Positions 1 to 13,200 of a stretch of DNA of 64,000 nt are shown piece by piece. A model generated the notes under the pieces. It was not told the origin of the DNA. It saw only the letters and a list, made by a program, of their open reading frames with translations, and did not search any database. Position numbers and translations under genes: made by a program. Origin of the DNA: Galbula dea (Eukaryota > Chordata > Aves > Piciformes > Galbulidae); NCBI GenBank assembly GCA_013399015.1, contig VWZX01009005.1, positions 1,324,716 to 1,388,715 of the forward strand, given 5' to 3'. The stretch's first letter is position 1; each line of letters begins with the position of its first letter.

Positions 1-1165
1 CCAATTTTTAGACTATACTTCTACCTATACTTCCAGGCAAGGGGAAACAAAACTGATACACTAACTTCCTTAAGTAGTACCTCATGGAGATTACAAAACT
101 TTCACTACAGTGTGCCACTCATGGCAAAAATGCATGTTTTCTAAAAGATACCAGCCACTTTGGCTTGAGAGGGAGGAATGAGGAAAAAGTAATAATGGCA
201 GAATATCTGGGTATCATTACTGAAGAAGAAAACCTAGAAAGAAAATGGAACGTTGTTGTTTCACATTAGCACTCAATACACACATACTATTTTCAGCTTT
301 CTGGAATGAATGTAACTTGAGGTCTTACATAAACACCAGTAAACCAGAAAACTTAATCATGGTTTTAATTTGTTGAGTGCAACTTCTCATTGAGGTGGCA
401 GACTGGTAAATCATAAAGTATATTTTCCATTCCATGCCCTTCCATTACAAATCGATTTTACTAGTGGAATCAACTGATATCAGAGAGCCTTTGATGAAGA
501 AAAAGATCAATTAACTAAATGAAATGATCTGAAATGTTATATGTTAAGTTTATGTTGGGGTCTCCAAGGCATGCAGTGATGAAAATTAAATGAACTTATT
601 CCTAAGCACAGAAGATTTTATTTAAGGCAGTTGTTAAGGCAACTGCAGATCTAAAGCAAAGGGCAAAATATTAGCCATCCAAACCAGCTTATTCTCTAAT
701 TCTGTATACAATCTTTCCTACAGATAATCAGATTTATGGAATGACTAAGCTACCTGTCTCTGTGTACATGTGTTATTTTTGAGCATGGCACAAACAGAAG
801 TTAGTTTATCAAGTTTGTGCTTTGAAAATCAGTGCACAGTACTAAAGAACTTACCAGTATAACTAGAGATGAATGCTGAGAAAAGGGAGCAGAACAGAAG
901 CAGGTCTGCCTTAGCATTACTATTTCCCACTTAGAGGTTTCCAAATTAAGAATGGGTCAGGTTTCAAAGTGAGGCTGAGCTGTGGCACATAAAGCACACG
1001 CAGAAAAATCCTTAAATAGATCTTGCTTTTCTGACCTGGCTGTGTTTGATTGACTGTTCATTTTGGTTACATTAACAGCTGTCTTGGTGTCTTGTTTCTT
1101 GGTTTGTTACCTCCTGCATGCTGTCCTTTCCTTTTCTTACCAACATGTTTTGTGTGAATTTGTAG
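1..1165 (+). other. ACTN2 intron sequence upstream of alternative exon 6
   Basis: This AT-rich sequence shows no coding match to alpha-actinin, so canonical exon 6 (the WKDGLGLC type) is not here. A TGCATG motif lies at 1115-1120. No repeat family was recognised. Confidence 0.6.
1115..1120 (+). promoter_or_regulatory. Rbfox-type TGCATG motif upstream of alternative exon 6
   Basis: TGCATG lies 46 bases upstream of the alternative exon 6 acceptor. Intronic UGCAUG upstream of an exon usually mediates Rbfox repression. The hexamer occurs roughly once per 3-4 kb in this window, so a single copy is only suggestive. Confidence 0.35.
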
Positions 1166-1244
1166 CTGGAAAAATGGCCTTGCTTTCAACGCCCTTATCC
1201 ATAGACACAGGCCTGATCTTCTTGACTATGACAAGTTAGAGGAG
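1166..1244 (+). CDS. ACTN2: ACTN2 alternative exon 6 (CH2 domain)
   Basis: This 79-base open exon has acceptor TTTGTAG and donor GAG|GTATTT. It reads (S)WKNGLAFNALIHRHRPD, then LLDYDKLEE, and joins exon 7 (DDPIG) in phase 0. Its length and phases are exactly those of vertebrate alpha-actinin exon 6. The sequence differs from the muscle ACTN2 version (WKDGLGLC..., DYSKLNK) and shares the GLAFNALIHRHRP and YDKL words with ACTN4. If it followed canonical exon 6 in the same transcript, the frame would shift and meet TAG after 12 codons, so it can only replace exon 6. It may be a mutually exclusive exon or a decaying copy. The conserved reading frame argues for use, but the donor is only moderate and no RNA evidence is available here. 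Confidence 0.75.
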
Positions 1245-4200
1245 GTATTTCTTTAGCTGTAGCAGAGATTTTTAGTTACTGTGGCTTGTAGTTTTGTTTA
1301 AAAGGGTGTGTGATGGAGATCTCCAAGTCTGAAGTTGCTGTGATTTTAAACAAATCCTGTACTAGTGGAACACTATTTACTCATGGACTTAATACCAAGC
1401 ACACAAGTAGGAGGTGCTCATCACTCATCCACAAGCAAATTGTTTTAATCTAGTCAGTTGGTTTAGTTTCTTTTTGTCCCATTTAATTTCAATAAGAGTT
1501 TTTGCATACAGATTCAGTAAATGTTGTATTACAATTGTTATCTTGTGTGATAGCAAAAATAAGTTCATGGGTTCTAAATATTGTCCACATTTTAAGTTTC
1601 TATTAAAGATGCACAAAACTGCTAAGTGATGATAGATGAGAAATTATGATTAGAAATTTTGTATTCTATTTTGACCAAATTGTTAGGTTTCAAGAGGTAA
1701 ACTGTTCTTCATAACACATTTTATTGAATGTGTGGCTTTTAAATAAAAAGTTACTAAGTATGATATGTTTATAGGAAGACATGTCATGGGCATTACTATT
1801 TATGAGACCTGGCATATGTTTGTGCATGAGGATCAGACTTCTGTGAAACTTAAGTAATTGCTGTGATTCCATAGTAAGGAATCTTCCTGAGTTCATTTCA
1901 AAGAAGCAAAATAAGCATGCTTGAGACTAGATGCTGTTATAGGAAGTGTTAATTCAAATGGAAGCCCTGGAAATTCCCTATAGAAAACCTGTTAAGATTT
2001 TTTTCAGTGCCCTCCAGCATCTCCAACTTTGCTCTTCTGTGTCCTGTTCTCCCAACCTGTCCCTGCAGACATTGGCATGGTTCACAGTGGCTATGATCAT
2101 TTAGCAGTTTGTGAATATGTGAAAATAATAATAGCATTAAAGACATGAATAGGTGTTTTCTCTCCAAGCTGATACAGGAAGGCTGCCTTAAGAGCAGCCC
2201 TAGTCTGACATGGTCTTCCAGTGTCAGCAATAGCTCTCTGTAGTGTAAGACATGAAATGTTTGCTGTTTATCTGTACTGTGCTCACTGCTTCCTTTCTTG
2301 TTCCTTCAAAAACCAAACCCAAAATCTCAGAAACAGAGGAAGTTCTTGAATTTCTACAGCTCTAAAATTCAGTTTATAGAAACATTACAGATTTGTCTAT
2401 CCAAGCCAAAACTGGGAAGTTTTGTTCCTTCTGGAGAACTGTTCTTCTGTCTGTGCTTGCTTCTTATGCATGCACCTGATGAACAGGGAACTCCGTAGAA
2501 TTCATATTACTGTAATACAACATGTATTAGGTATAAAAACATGCAGAACTAACTCTGTGTATAGCCTACTGGAGTAGTTGCACTGATTGTATGTATTACT
2601 GCTTTACTTCATTCAGACTTAGCTCAGAATTTTGTGTACACTGCATATGTTACCTATGTTCCCCTCCAGAATATAATTGCAGCAGAGTCCTTGTGGTTCA
2701 TAACAGCTTGTTATTATTTTCTTTTGAAAGTGTAGCAGTAGAGAGACTGAAATTTCATATACTTCTTATATAAGTGAAGAACAATAGTTGTTACTTCAAT
2801 TTGCAGTTTGGAAAAACAGAGTAAGGTTTAGTCTACCTACTGTAGTCTTGCTTCAATGAAAAACTTCTATCTTTGACTACATGAATTTTCCTTTTTAATG
2901 CAGGATGACCCCATAGGAAATATCAACCTTGCCATGGAAATTGCTGAAAAGCATTTGGATATCCCTAAGATGCTGGATGCAGAAGGTGAGAGTTGTATCT
3001 TTCTAAAGTTTGTGTTAAATTGCAAGCAGGAGACAGCAAATCTTTTGTATCTAGAAAATTTTCAACATTCCTTCTACATGAATCATAATGGAGCAATCTG
3101 CTTTGTTTTCAACAATGTTTTCTTTCTTATTCCCCATTTCTTGGATAATTTCACTCACTTATGGCTTGCTTTGTAATTGTTTGTATTTGTTATAGAACTT
3201 GGGGCCCAAACCTCAGCACATGGCCCCATTGTGATAAATGAACTGGAATGCAGAATCAAAAGATAATCCTTGCCTTTAAGAAATTGAAATCTAAGTCTTA
3301 GAAAGAGAAACACAACTGTTAGCAGCTTAAAGCATGTTCACTTTTAAAAATGTTTAAGTGAGAGAGCCAGAAATAGAAGTAAAGGACTTTCAAAAGTATA
3401 GTAACAGCATGCTTCCTAGGAAAGAGAGCCAGGTTGAGGGAAGCATTTTTTATTGTAAACCTTTTGCAGTGATAGTTTTATCAAATAGTTTCATATTTGA
3501 TTTCTCTTATAATCGTTAGGGTTTGTTGACAAGTAATAAGGAAATATTATTAAAGTTTCCTGAATTTCTTCAAGATAACCAAACTTTGTACTGCAGGCAA
3601 AAAATGGTGCCAAAATACTGAAATTTGCCTACAGTAGTTAAAAGCATTCTTTTCCAAGTATGCAGACTCTTCTCTGGTGGCTTGTCAGTAGAGCAATGGT
3701 AACACAGAAATTATCCAGAGCACTCAAACTCACCGTGTCTGTTCCACTTGAAGTCTTTGGTAGGAAAGTTAGGCCAATACAGGGTGATTTGGAAAATCCA
3801 GGTTGTAACCTCTTCATTGAAGAGATTTCTTGGGTTTACCTTCATACTCCAAAACTAATTGTTTTCATTTTTTTGGATTGCAATTCACCCTTCAAGCACC
3901 ACTTAATTATTTTACTCTGAAATACTGTGCAAGGAATAAGCAGAAGTGCTACCTCCTTATCACTGAACACCTCCAACTGCCATTCTCCTTTCCACATTTT
4001 TTCTCTTCACATACAATTAAAGAAACCTTTTTCTTTCCTTACCAGATTTTCTGCACATTGTAGCCCTTATACTTTTATTCTCCTTCTTGACAGTGGAGAG
4101 GGAAATGAAATAATGTTTCTTCTGACACCCATGACTTTTTACTCTCTTTACTTCCACTCAGTGTTCTCAGTGGAAACATTGCAAAGTTTTGTTCACAACT

Positions 4201-7200
4201 ATGTGAAGTAGATGCAAAATTAGTAACTACATTGGTCCTGTACTTAGAAACCTCACTGTTAATATTAAAAGTTGTCACCTCCTTCTTGGGTCTTTTCACA
4301 CCGGTATCTTTCCACTCCTTATGTTGGAAGGAATCCTTGCAGCTTCCATTAGCATCATTCATCACCCAGTTGTAATTGATCTACACCCACCTTTTTCTGC
4401 CTTTGTCAAGTGTTGAAAAGGTCTATTTTTACTAATGTACTCATACCTTGATTGCACCTCCATATTTTTCCTCTTTTTCTGCCTGACAAAGCTACATGCT
4501 GGCCAAGACAAACTCTTCTGTGATTTATGCTGTTAAGTAAAAAGACAAAACTGGTGTAAGGATTGCAAAACTGCTACTCTCCAAGTTTTCTTAGCACAAG
4601 ATGTATTTCTGGACTGCAGGAGTTCTACAAGTTTTCAATATCTGTCAATACCCTATCTGTCATGGGGACTCTGCACTGCATTCGCTCCTATTTTGTGACT
4701 GTCAGTGGCTGTGTTTAAATCTGGAATAATTCTAGTGATTTAGATGAAGTTGCCTTGGAGTGACAGTGAAGCTGAACTTGGTAGATCTGCCAGCCATGCC
4801 ATCTGTTTGGAAGTTTCCACCAACCAGAAGGTAGATTTACCCTTCTGTAGAGTCTCAGCCTTCAGATGGTTTGCCATTTCAGGGAGCCATACCTTTCTCA
4901 GTTACTGAGTTCTAAAGCTCAGGTAGCTTTGCACGGATATCAATAAACAGATGCAACCTGAATAACAGTGTATTTATTTTGAATCCTTACAGCACTGAGG
5001 TGGCATCATCAGCACAATCTGATGGAAGTATCTTGTGAGAATTTCTGAGCAGTTAACCCTCTTCTCTCTACACAGATGTAGTAAACACTGCCAGACCTGA
5101 TGAAAGAGCCATTATGACTTATGTTTCCTGTTACTACCATGCATTTGCTGGTGCTCAGAAGGTGAGATTGTAGACGATGGATCAGGTCTCATCCTTCACC
5201 TTCTGTCCTGTTTCTTTCAGCAATTTTTCCTCTTCTGATCTTTTCCTCACTAGTTGTTAGGACAGTGTCCTACAGCTGAGCTCATTTCCTGTTGCCTGGT
5301 ACTGTCTTGGTAGAGCCAGTAGTAGTCTGTCCATTTGTTCCATAGAAACCAACCTTCCTGTCTCATCTTTCTGTATATTTGCTAATGATATCCAGTAGGT
5401 TTGTGGCAACTGGTTACATTATTCTCTTTAATTGATCTTGTGTGCATTCATTTGAAGCACCTTTAAAAATGCAAGCTGGAAATAAGCTTACAATGAAAAA
5501 CAATTTCAATAGCAGAATGCCATCTATGTTTTCCCTGCTGGATATTATTCCTGCTACAGATGTAAAAATCATCATAACAGATGCTCAGAAAATAAACCCT
5601 TCTCTTATGCTTCCAGGGTTGGTTTTAAAATGTTAATGCTAAATGGTAAGTACCAATAACAACATAAAAGGTTGCTACTATGCAAAATAGACACAGAAAC
5701 ATACACAGACATCTCAGAAGAGCTCTGGAATCATGTCCTAATGAAAAGGAGGAAAATTTTAGAAAGCCAAGGCAGTAGAGTTGGACATACTTCAGGTTTT
5801 AGTAATATAAAAAATACTGATGTGTAATGCTAAGCTTATAACTAATCCACGTGCAACTTCCAGAGAACATCTTCCCAGACCAAAATGTAGTCTGTTTTTC
5901 CTGTGTCTTAGGCAAAAAAATTCTCACATTCTCAGTCACCAGACATATGTGTGCCAGTTCTTAAACAGATAGTCCTGGTAAAATTAAAGTCACTCTTCCC
6001 TCTGACAGTGCTGCAGGATCAAAAAACCCCCAACAAACAAGCAAACAAACAAGTCCACCGCTTTGTAAGAGCTTGTGTTGAATTTCTAGTGTATGTTTTA
6101 TTCTGTCAACACTCATTAATCTAACACTAAATTTATTACAGCTTTGTGGAGTTTCTAGAATACAGAGCTATGGACAAGAAAACAATCAGAATGACACTAT
6201 GTTGTGCTTATATTTATTCATCCTGTTTTCTACTCCTCGATTCTTTTTTTGTTTGTTTTAATTTCTCCCCACCTCTTGTAGATATTGTGAACACTCCCAA
6301 ACCTGATGAGAGAGCTATCATGACATATGTGTCCTGCTTCTACCATGCTTTTGCTGGAGCAGAGCAGGTATTAATCAACTGTCCCTTCAGGTTGCTGTGG
6401 TTTTGATTGGTTGTTTCACAATTCCACTAGTCTATTAAAACCCCTTTAATTTAGTACTTTGTGGTTTTAATTAACAATTGCAAGTATTACTTGAGCACTA
6501 ATACTTGTTTTTAACCAACACTTGAACCTGTTTTAGTTAAATGTTGTGTAGCAAGTTGAACTTCTTTAATTCCAATGGACATTCCTGTTTCTAATTTTGG
6601 GTCTTTATTTAGTGATTATAATCACTAAATTTCAGACTACTTCAGAAAAACTGTATTTGAAGATACTGTGTAATGGAGATGTTGTTTATTGCTACATCAG
6701 CATCTTATGCATTTGCTTTATAAAAGAATGTTTGACTGTTGGAGATTGATACTGTTCTAGACTTACTCAAGCTGAGTAGTAATTTGGGGCTAGATTTTCA
6801 AAGATGAAGAAAGGCACAGAAGACATTTGGATTTATGCCTGGTTCCCACCGAAGCCAACAGAATTATTTGTAGATCAAAGTACTAGTATGAAAGGCAAGG
6901 CCACCAGCAGCAGATCCATCACACAGACTGAGATTCTCACAAATGTGCCATTTTCCACTGTTCTGCTTCATGCATTTCTAGTCTACAAGTGGACATAACC
7001 CAACATATGTGAAAAAAACCCCAAACCCTTAAAATAGTTGATATCTTTCCTTCCTATCTGGGAGGCCCCTGCACCATATCACAGCATAGCTATGCTGCTG
7101 TGCCCTCTTGCTTCTGGGTGTAAAGGGTTTGCTGTTCATACAAAAGGGAGATTCTAGGTACTCTCTAGCACAGGAGTCTGCATGCATATTTATTTGGTTA

Positions 7201-10200
7201 GGTATACTCCAGATTCACATTTGTATGAAAATGTAGATCTGTGATGTCAAACTGCTAATGTAAATTTTAAATATGGCTGAACTACACAGTGCCTTCACAA
7301 ATAAATTTGGCAGGAGGCATGAAAGGGTTTGCCATCAGTGGTTGAGCTGTATATATTCTTGAGGGTGTAGGTGCATATGATGTCCACATACAGTGTGGTC
7401 TGGGACTCCTGAATCAAGTGTGGCATCTTTCTGGTGTGGCTAACAAGTCTAATACATTTTTGCTGTGATTTTAAAAAAAATAAAAATAACCTACTAGTAT
7501 AACTTTAAATAATGGCCTAAGTTGTGTGAAACTCTCCTTTGTATAACAAGGCTTCATTGTACAACAAGGTGACTTCTGTGCTGACCTGTGCCTTAATCAG
7601 GCCATTGGAATCTGTGATGACAGAAGGAGGGTAAATAAATGTCTAAGTAACCTAGGAGCACAAATTAACAACTATAAAATTATGTGATTTTTATTCGCAG
7701 CAGCCACATTCTCACTCTTTCTCCAAGCTTGTACCTTTCTCAGAATGTGTTTATGAACACATCCCTTTTGTTTGTTTATTCAAATATGTTTATTTGCTGT
7801 GTTTTACAGGCTGAGACTGCAGCTAACCGGATCTGTAAGGTGCTTGCTGTGAACCAGGAAAATGAGAGGTTGATGGAAGAGTATGAGAGACTAGCAAGTG
7901 AGGTAAAGAGAGCTGTATCTCTAATGTGGTGATAATTATGTTAATGAAATACTGAAAACTGAAAGATTCATACACTCTCTGCAAGACAGCAAAGTGAAGA
8001 CACTGGGAGGATAAGTCTCACAGTGATAGAGTACAAAGCTCTGTTGCCCAAGATGTCAAAGTGCAGGTGATTCCTTTGTCATAGACTTCTTGTGTGACCT
8101 CCAGCAAGTCACTCAGTCTCATTAATGTGCCAAAAATGGTGTTTGGAGGACTATCCAAAGATAGCCATCCTTGACCACATATGGAACATGCAGGATCCTG
8201 TCATGTCACTCCAAGCAATGCCATTGGCTTTGTGTACTGCAAAGCATACCTGGACAGGGTCTGTCAGGGTGTTCACAGTGCACCTGTGAACACAGGCAGC
8301 AAATGAATGAAGAAGGGGGACATTGTGCTCCTCCTATCCTTTCTTGGTAAATGGCAATTTTGTTGAATCAGGACTACAGATTCATAGTGCACAAGTGAAA
8401 GCTTTCTTGTCTTTAATGCATAACCTGCAAAAGCATCCTGAGGTCATAGACACAAATACATTAGTGCTACCTTGATACTAAGGGACATCTGAGTGAAGAT
8501 TTGCATATGACCTGAGCTACTTGGCTAGTGTCTGTCCTGATCTCCTAACTATGACTACCTGAGACATCAAGATTAATACTTTTGAAAGTGCTAAGTGAAT
8601 ATGGGTAACTCAGGTTCTGAGTAATTAACTGACACACTTTACATGCATACTTGTCTTTCTGAAAATTGGGGCATTTCTAGGAATACCCAGAATATCTGGG
8701 CAAATCAGTTAAAAAAGGAATAGTTCAGCTTTGAAAATCTTGTGCTTACTTGCCATTAAGGCACTGATAGCAACTAAAGTCAGTAACATTAAAATGGAGC
8801 AAAATTGATTAGAAGTTGTGCATTCAATATGGTATTTTTTTAGCTCCTTCTTCACTGCCTTTATTTCAATTGTTTGTGTGGCTTTGAAAGCTTTTAGAAT
8901 GGATTCGTCGGACGATTCCTTGGCTGGAAAACAGGACCCCAGAGAAAACCATGCAGGCTATGCAGAAGAAGCTAGAGGATTTCCGGGACTACCGCCGCAA
9001 ACACAAACCTCCTAAAGTCCAGGAGAAATGTCAGCTGGAGATCAATTTCAACACCCTGCAGACAAAACTGAGAATCAGCAACAGGCCAGCTTTCATGCCA
9101 TCAGAGGGGAAAATGGTTTCAGTAAGTAAAGGAAGAACCAATATTCTCTTCTTTTTGTCTACCTTCTCACAACTATTCAACAAAAAGGGTTGAAATGCCA
9201 TTTTAAGGCATCCTTAGAAACTTCAGTTAGTTGCAGTTTATCAATATCAAACCACTCTTTTTATACATTCCCTTTCATTTTAGAGCCCTGTTTTCTCTTA
9301 AGTATGCCTCTGCCTCTTTGAAGGCTTTCCCTAAGTGCAAATTGTCTTGAGACATGAGACGATACAGAGCTTCCTTTGGGAGTATTATCAATACTTCTTT
9401 ATCAGTGAGGCCAAGTATTGTTTATTTAAGCAAAACTCACAGTGGTTTCACTGACATTTTGATCATCAGAATTACAGAAACAGATACTGCTCAATGCTAC
9501 TTTTAAAAATTGTTATATTTTTTTCTTATATCTGTGAAGACAAGAATGGTCAGTACCAAGAACTCTAATCTGCTGACAAGTATTGTGAGTTGACTGTGGG
9601 TCAAAATATTTCTCTGGAATACAGGAAACCTGTTTCTGTACTGTGCTCTGTCATTCTGTTTTGGTCAGTTAGATTTGACAGAGACAATTACACTGTCTTA
9701 AAAGGGCCATTGTCCTCTCCTCATACACCTAAAATAAGGCCCTGTTACTTCAATTTCCTACTCGTGCTTCTGAGTTTCTGAGGAAGCTCACAAAACTTTG
9801 TGCACTACAGAAAGTGAAATGAGTTTGTATTCTGGGTAAAACATGCACCAAATCCTTTTGACACTAATTATTTTGCTATTAGAAGCTTACTAGAGCAAAG
9901 TACTTTTATTTAGTAACAGATAGGTATGTCATAAAAGAACATGCACATTGTAAAATGGGAGGTAAAAGCAATGTGTCATGAAGACACTAAACGTGTAACT
10001 ATGCTTGGAAGCCATTTGTATAGAGGTTCCTTTCCCAAACCCCCTAAACAAGATGCACTACAATGCTTTCAGAGCTACCTGACCACATTTTCTATTATTC
10101 TGTGATTTTACAGTGTCTGGACATAAAAAAAAATACCTCTTTTTGGAGCAAAATTTGGAAATGAATCAGAAATCTGCAAATTTGGGTAAAAAGAGATTAT

Positions 10201-13200
10201 ACTTTCATCCCCTCTCTCCCATGTATTCTCTTCACAGGATATTGCTGGTGCTTGGCAGAGACTTGAACAAGCTGAGAAAGGCTATGAAGAGTGGCTGCTG
10301 AATGAAATACGAAGACTGGAAAGACTTGAACACTTGGCTGAGAAATTTAGGCAGAAGGCTTCCACTCATGAACAGTGGGCATATGGTGAGCAGAGGTGGC
10401 TTTTAATATTTTTAATGTTTCAGTGTTCCAAGTTGAACTGTTGGTGCTGAAAATTTGCCAGACAAAAACTCACTTATAAGTAGTATGGACAGTTTTAGAA
10501 ACCTAAAATAACAGTGGATAAAAATGCAGGATTTGTTGAGTATAGTCAAGATCCTAGCTTGTAGGCATGTTGCCAATGAAATGTAACTGTAAAAGACATA
10601 CTTTTGACACAGTGAGTCAAACTTCATGGGAATATTCAGCAGAGACCATAACTGCTAATGGATTCCTATGTATTTGTACACCAGCAATCCAGCTGGGAAC
10701 ACAGTGACACCACTGGTTAAGTGTGAAATTATTAAAGCAGTTAACTCTGAGTTGACTATCCTTTGTTCATCATGATGTTTTGAATAGTCTGCACAAACTG
10801 CATCCTAATGGACTCATTTCTCCTTTGCTCCATATCCTGGATTACACCCCATTTGTAGTTCTGTTTCTTAATGGTAACCTAACCCTATGTACAGGTGTGA
10901 CAGTTATGGGACTGTGCACTGGCATACAGTTTTGTTTGGGACCATTAAACATAGATCTGCTCTACCATTGTATTATTTGCCCTGCCAACACTCTTCCTGT
11001 TTCTGCCATGCTTCCAGCTTTTTCCAGCTGGAATCTTTTCATGCTGTAAAAGTAAACCAGAGTCCATCCCATAGCACAGTTGCTGGAAGCATAAAAGGCT
11101 GTAAGTGGCTGTCAAGCAGATACTAGGAGGGAAACTGCAGTGTTTATCAGCCCTGAGAGCCTATTTTCTCAGCATAAACTATTCATGGTGACATGTATGG
11201 CTGTTATGCAGGGAAAACCTCACATAAACTGGTACATAGCAAGTGAAACAATAGTCCCTTTTGGCTCTAGGATTCGCAAAGCTATATAACACCATGTGGT
11301 AGCTGCAGTTGTAGGGGCTATCTGTATAGATTCAATTATTCAACACAGGAGCTACTGAGCAGTAGTATTTCAGTTTCTGATTTCCTCTTTGCTTCTCTAG
11401 CTTTTTGTGAATAGGTTAGCATTTCCCACTTAAAATTCTGTCTTTGATACAAAAGGCAGTCACACATCTCAGGGTTTTTTTTAAGTGCTGAAATGAATAA
11501 TGAACTGAGGGCAGAACATGAAAAAGAATCACAGACACTAGTGAAAGTGAAGCTGAGTGGAACAGTGTGATTTCTGGTTTCATAAGTATACTCAACAGAA
11601 GACACCACAAAAGTTTAGACTCCCAGTTTTTGCTTTGCCAGCATACTATCTCTATGCCAGTTTCTCAAGCAATATAATACTTACTTGTTTAGACCAGTAT
11701 AAACAGCCTATACAAAAACCAAGGAATTACTGAGAGATCCTTGAAAATATCTATTTCTAATTAACACTGTTGAGCTGATAATTTGCTACTGTGTGGGTGG
11801 GACCTCCTCTCATACGTGACCGTGCCACAATTTAAAAAGTTGGCTAAATTTGTAATTGTTTTAACCAGTAAATTAGTGGAAAATGGCTAATGTTTTCTCT
11901 CCTCTTTTAGGCAAAGAGCAGGTCTTACTTCAAAAGGATTATGAATCTGCTACTCTGACAGAAGTCCGGGCCATGTTAAGGAAACATGAAGCTTTCGAGA
12001 GCGATTTGGCTGCTCACCAGGACAGGGTGGAACAGATCGCTGCCATTGCCCAGGAGCTGAAGTATGTTCCATTTAAAGGCTTGCAGCTGCTGACATTTAA
12101 CTTTGTGATAAACTCTTTCCAATGAATTTGATAGTGTCCTAGGTACCAACGTAAGAATTCCAGAGATAGCTTCGTAAGTATATTATCTGAGCTGGACACC
12201 GAGACATTTCCCTCATCACCCCCTTGCCCCCAGCCAAATATAGATATTCAACTGACCAAAATTATGTGAAAAGAAACATGTTAAAATTGACTTAACAGTA
12301 ATCTTTTAGCACTAGTGCTACTGATGAGTCCATTGTGTGTTGACAGGAATCCTGGAGGTGTTTATTTCTCAGTTCGTGTGGTCTGCTGAGAGGTACTGGC
12401 TAGGAGTTGTTTAGCTTAGAAAATAATTTCACTTACACAAATTACAGATCAAGCATCTTCACTTGAAAATATTTTCCTGTAAAATATTGGTCCTTTCAAA
12501 AGGCTTCACATCCCTAAACTATCTCTATAATAGTGGATAATACAATTACTCTTCTGAAGTTTTAATTGTCTCTGGTACACTTATGTTCATGAGCTCTGTA
12601 ATATTTGCAAGTGCCATTGTCTCCCTTTTACAGAAAGGTCTGTGGGGCATAGGGAGACTAAATAACTTGCTCAGTGCCACATAAGCAATTGAGCACAGAA
12701 GGCTTCCTATAAGAGAGCAGGAGTTTTCAGCAACAGTTCCATCAGCTTAGCCACAGGACCAACACTTTCTCACTCAGCATACTATGCCCAGAGAAAGCAC
12801 AACCAAAGCTGACAACAGCTCTGCAACATGTTTAGGCTACATGTGTATTGTTGACATCAGCTATGTAGGTCAGGGAAGGAAGAAGTGAAGGGCCCTGACT
12901 GACAGACACAATTATGGCAGCAGAAGTCATGAATGTTGATGCAACTACTGTGGCTGAACACTGTCTTTATTGGTGGAGCTTGCTTTTGCTTGTTGATTCA
13001 CCTGTGTGAAGCACAGTCTCATCAGCAAAGCTCTGCCCACACTAGCAGGACTGTAGTTTTTAAAAGCTGGTGTCCCTACTCTGGTAAAGTAGTCTTGATG
13101 TGTACACCAACCAAAGCACATTTGATTTTATAATCTCATGCAGTTAATTGCAGTGGCTTTGTACTGTAAATCTGTGATGGTAGCATCCTGATGGTATCAG

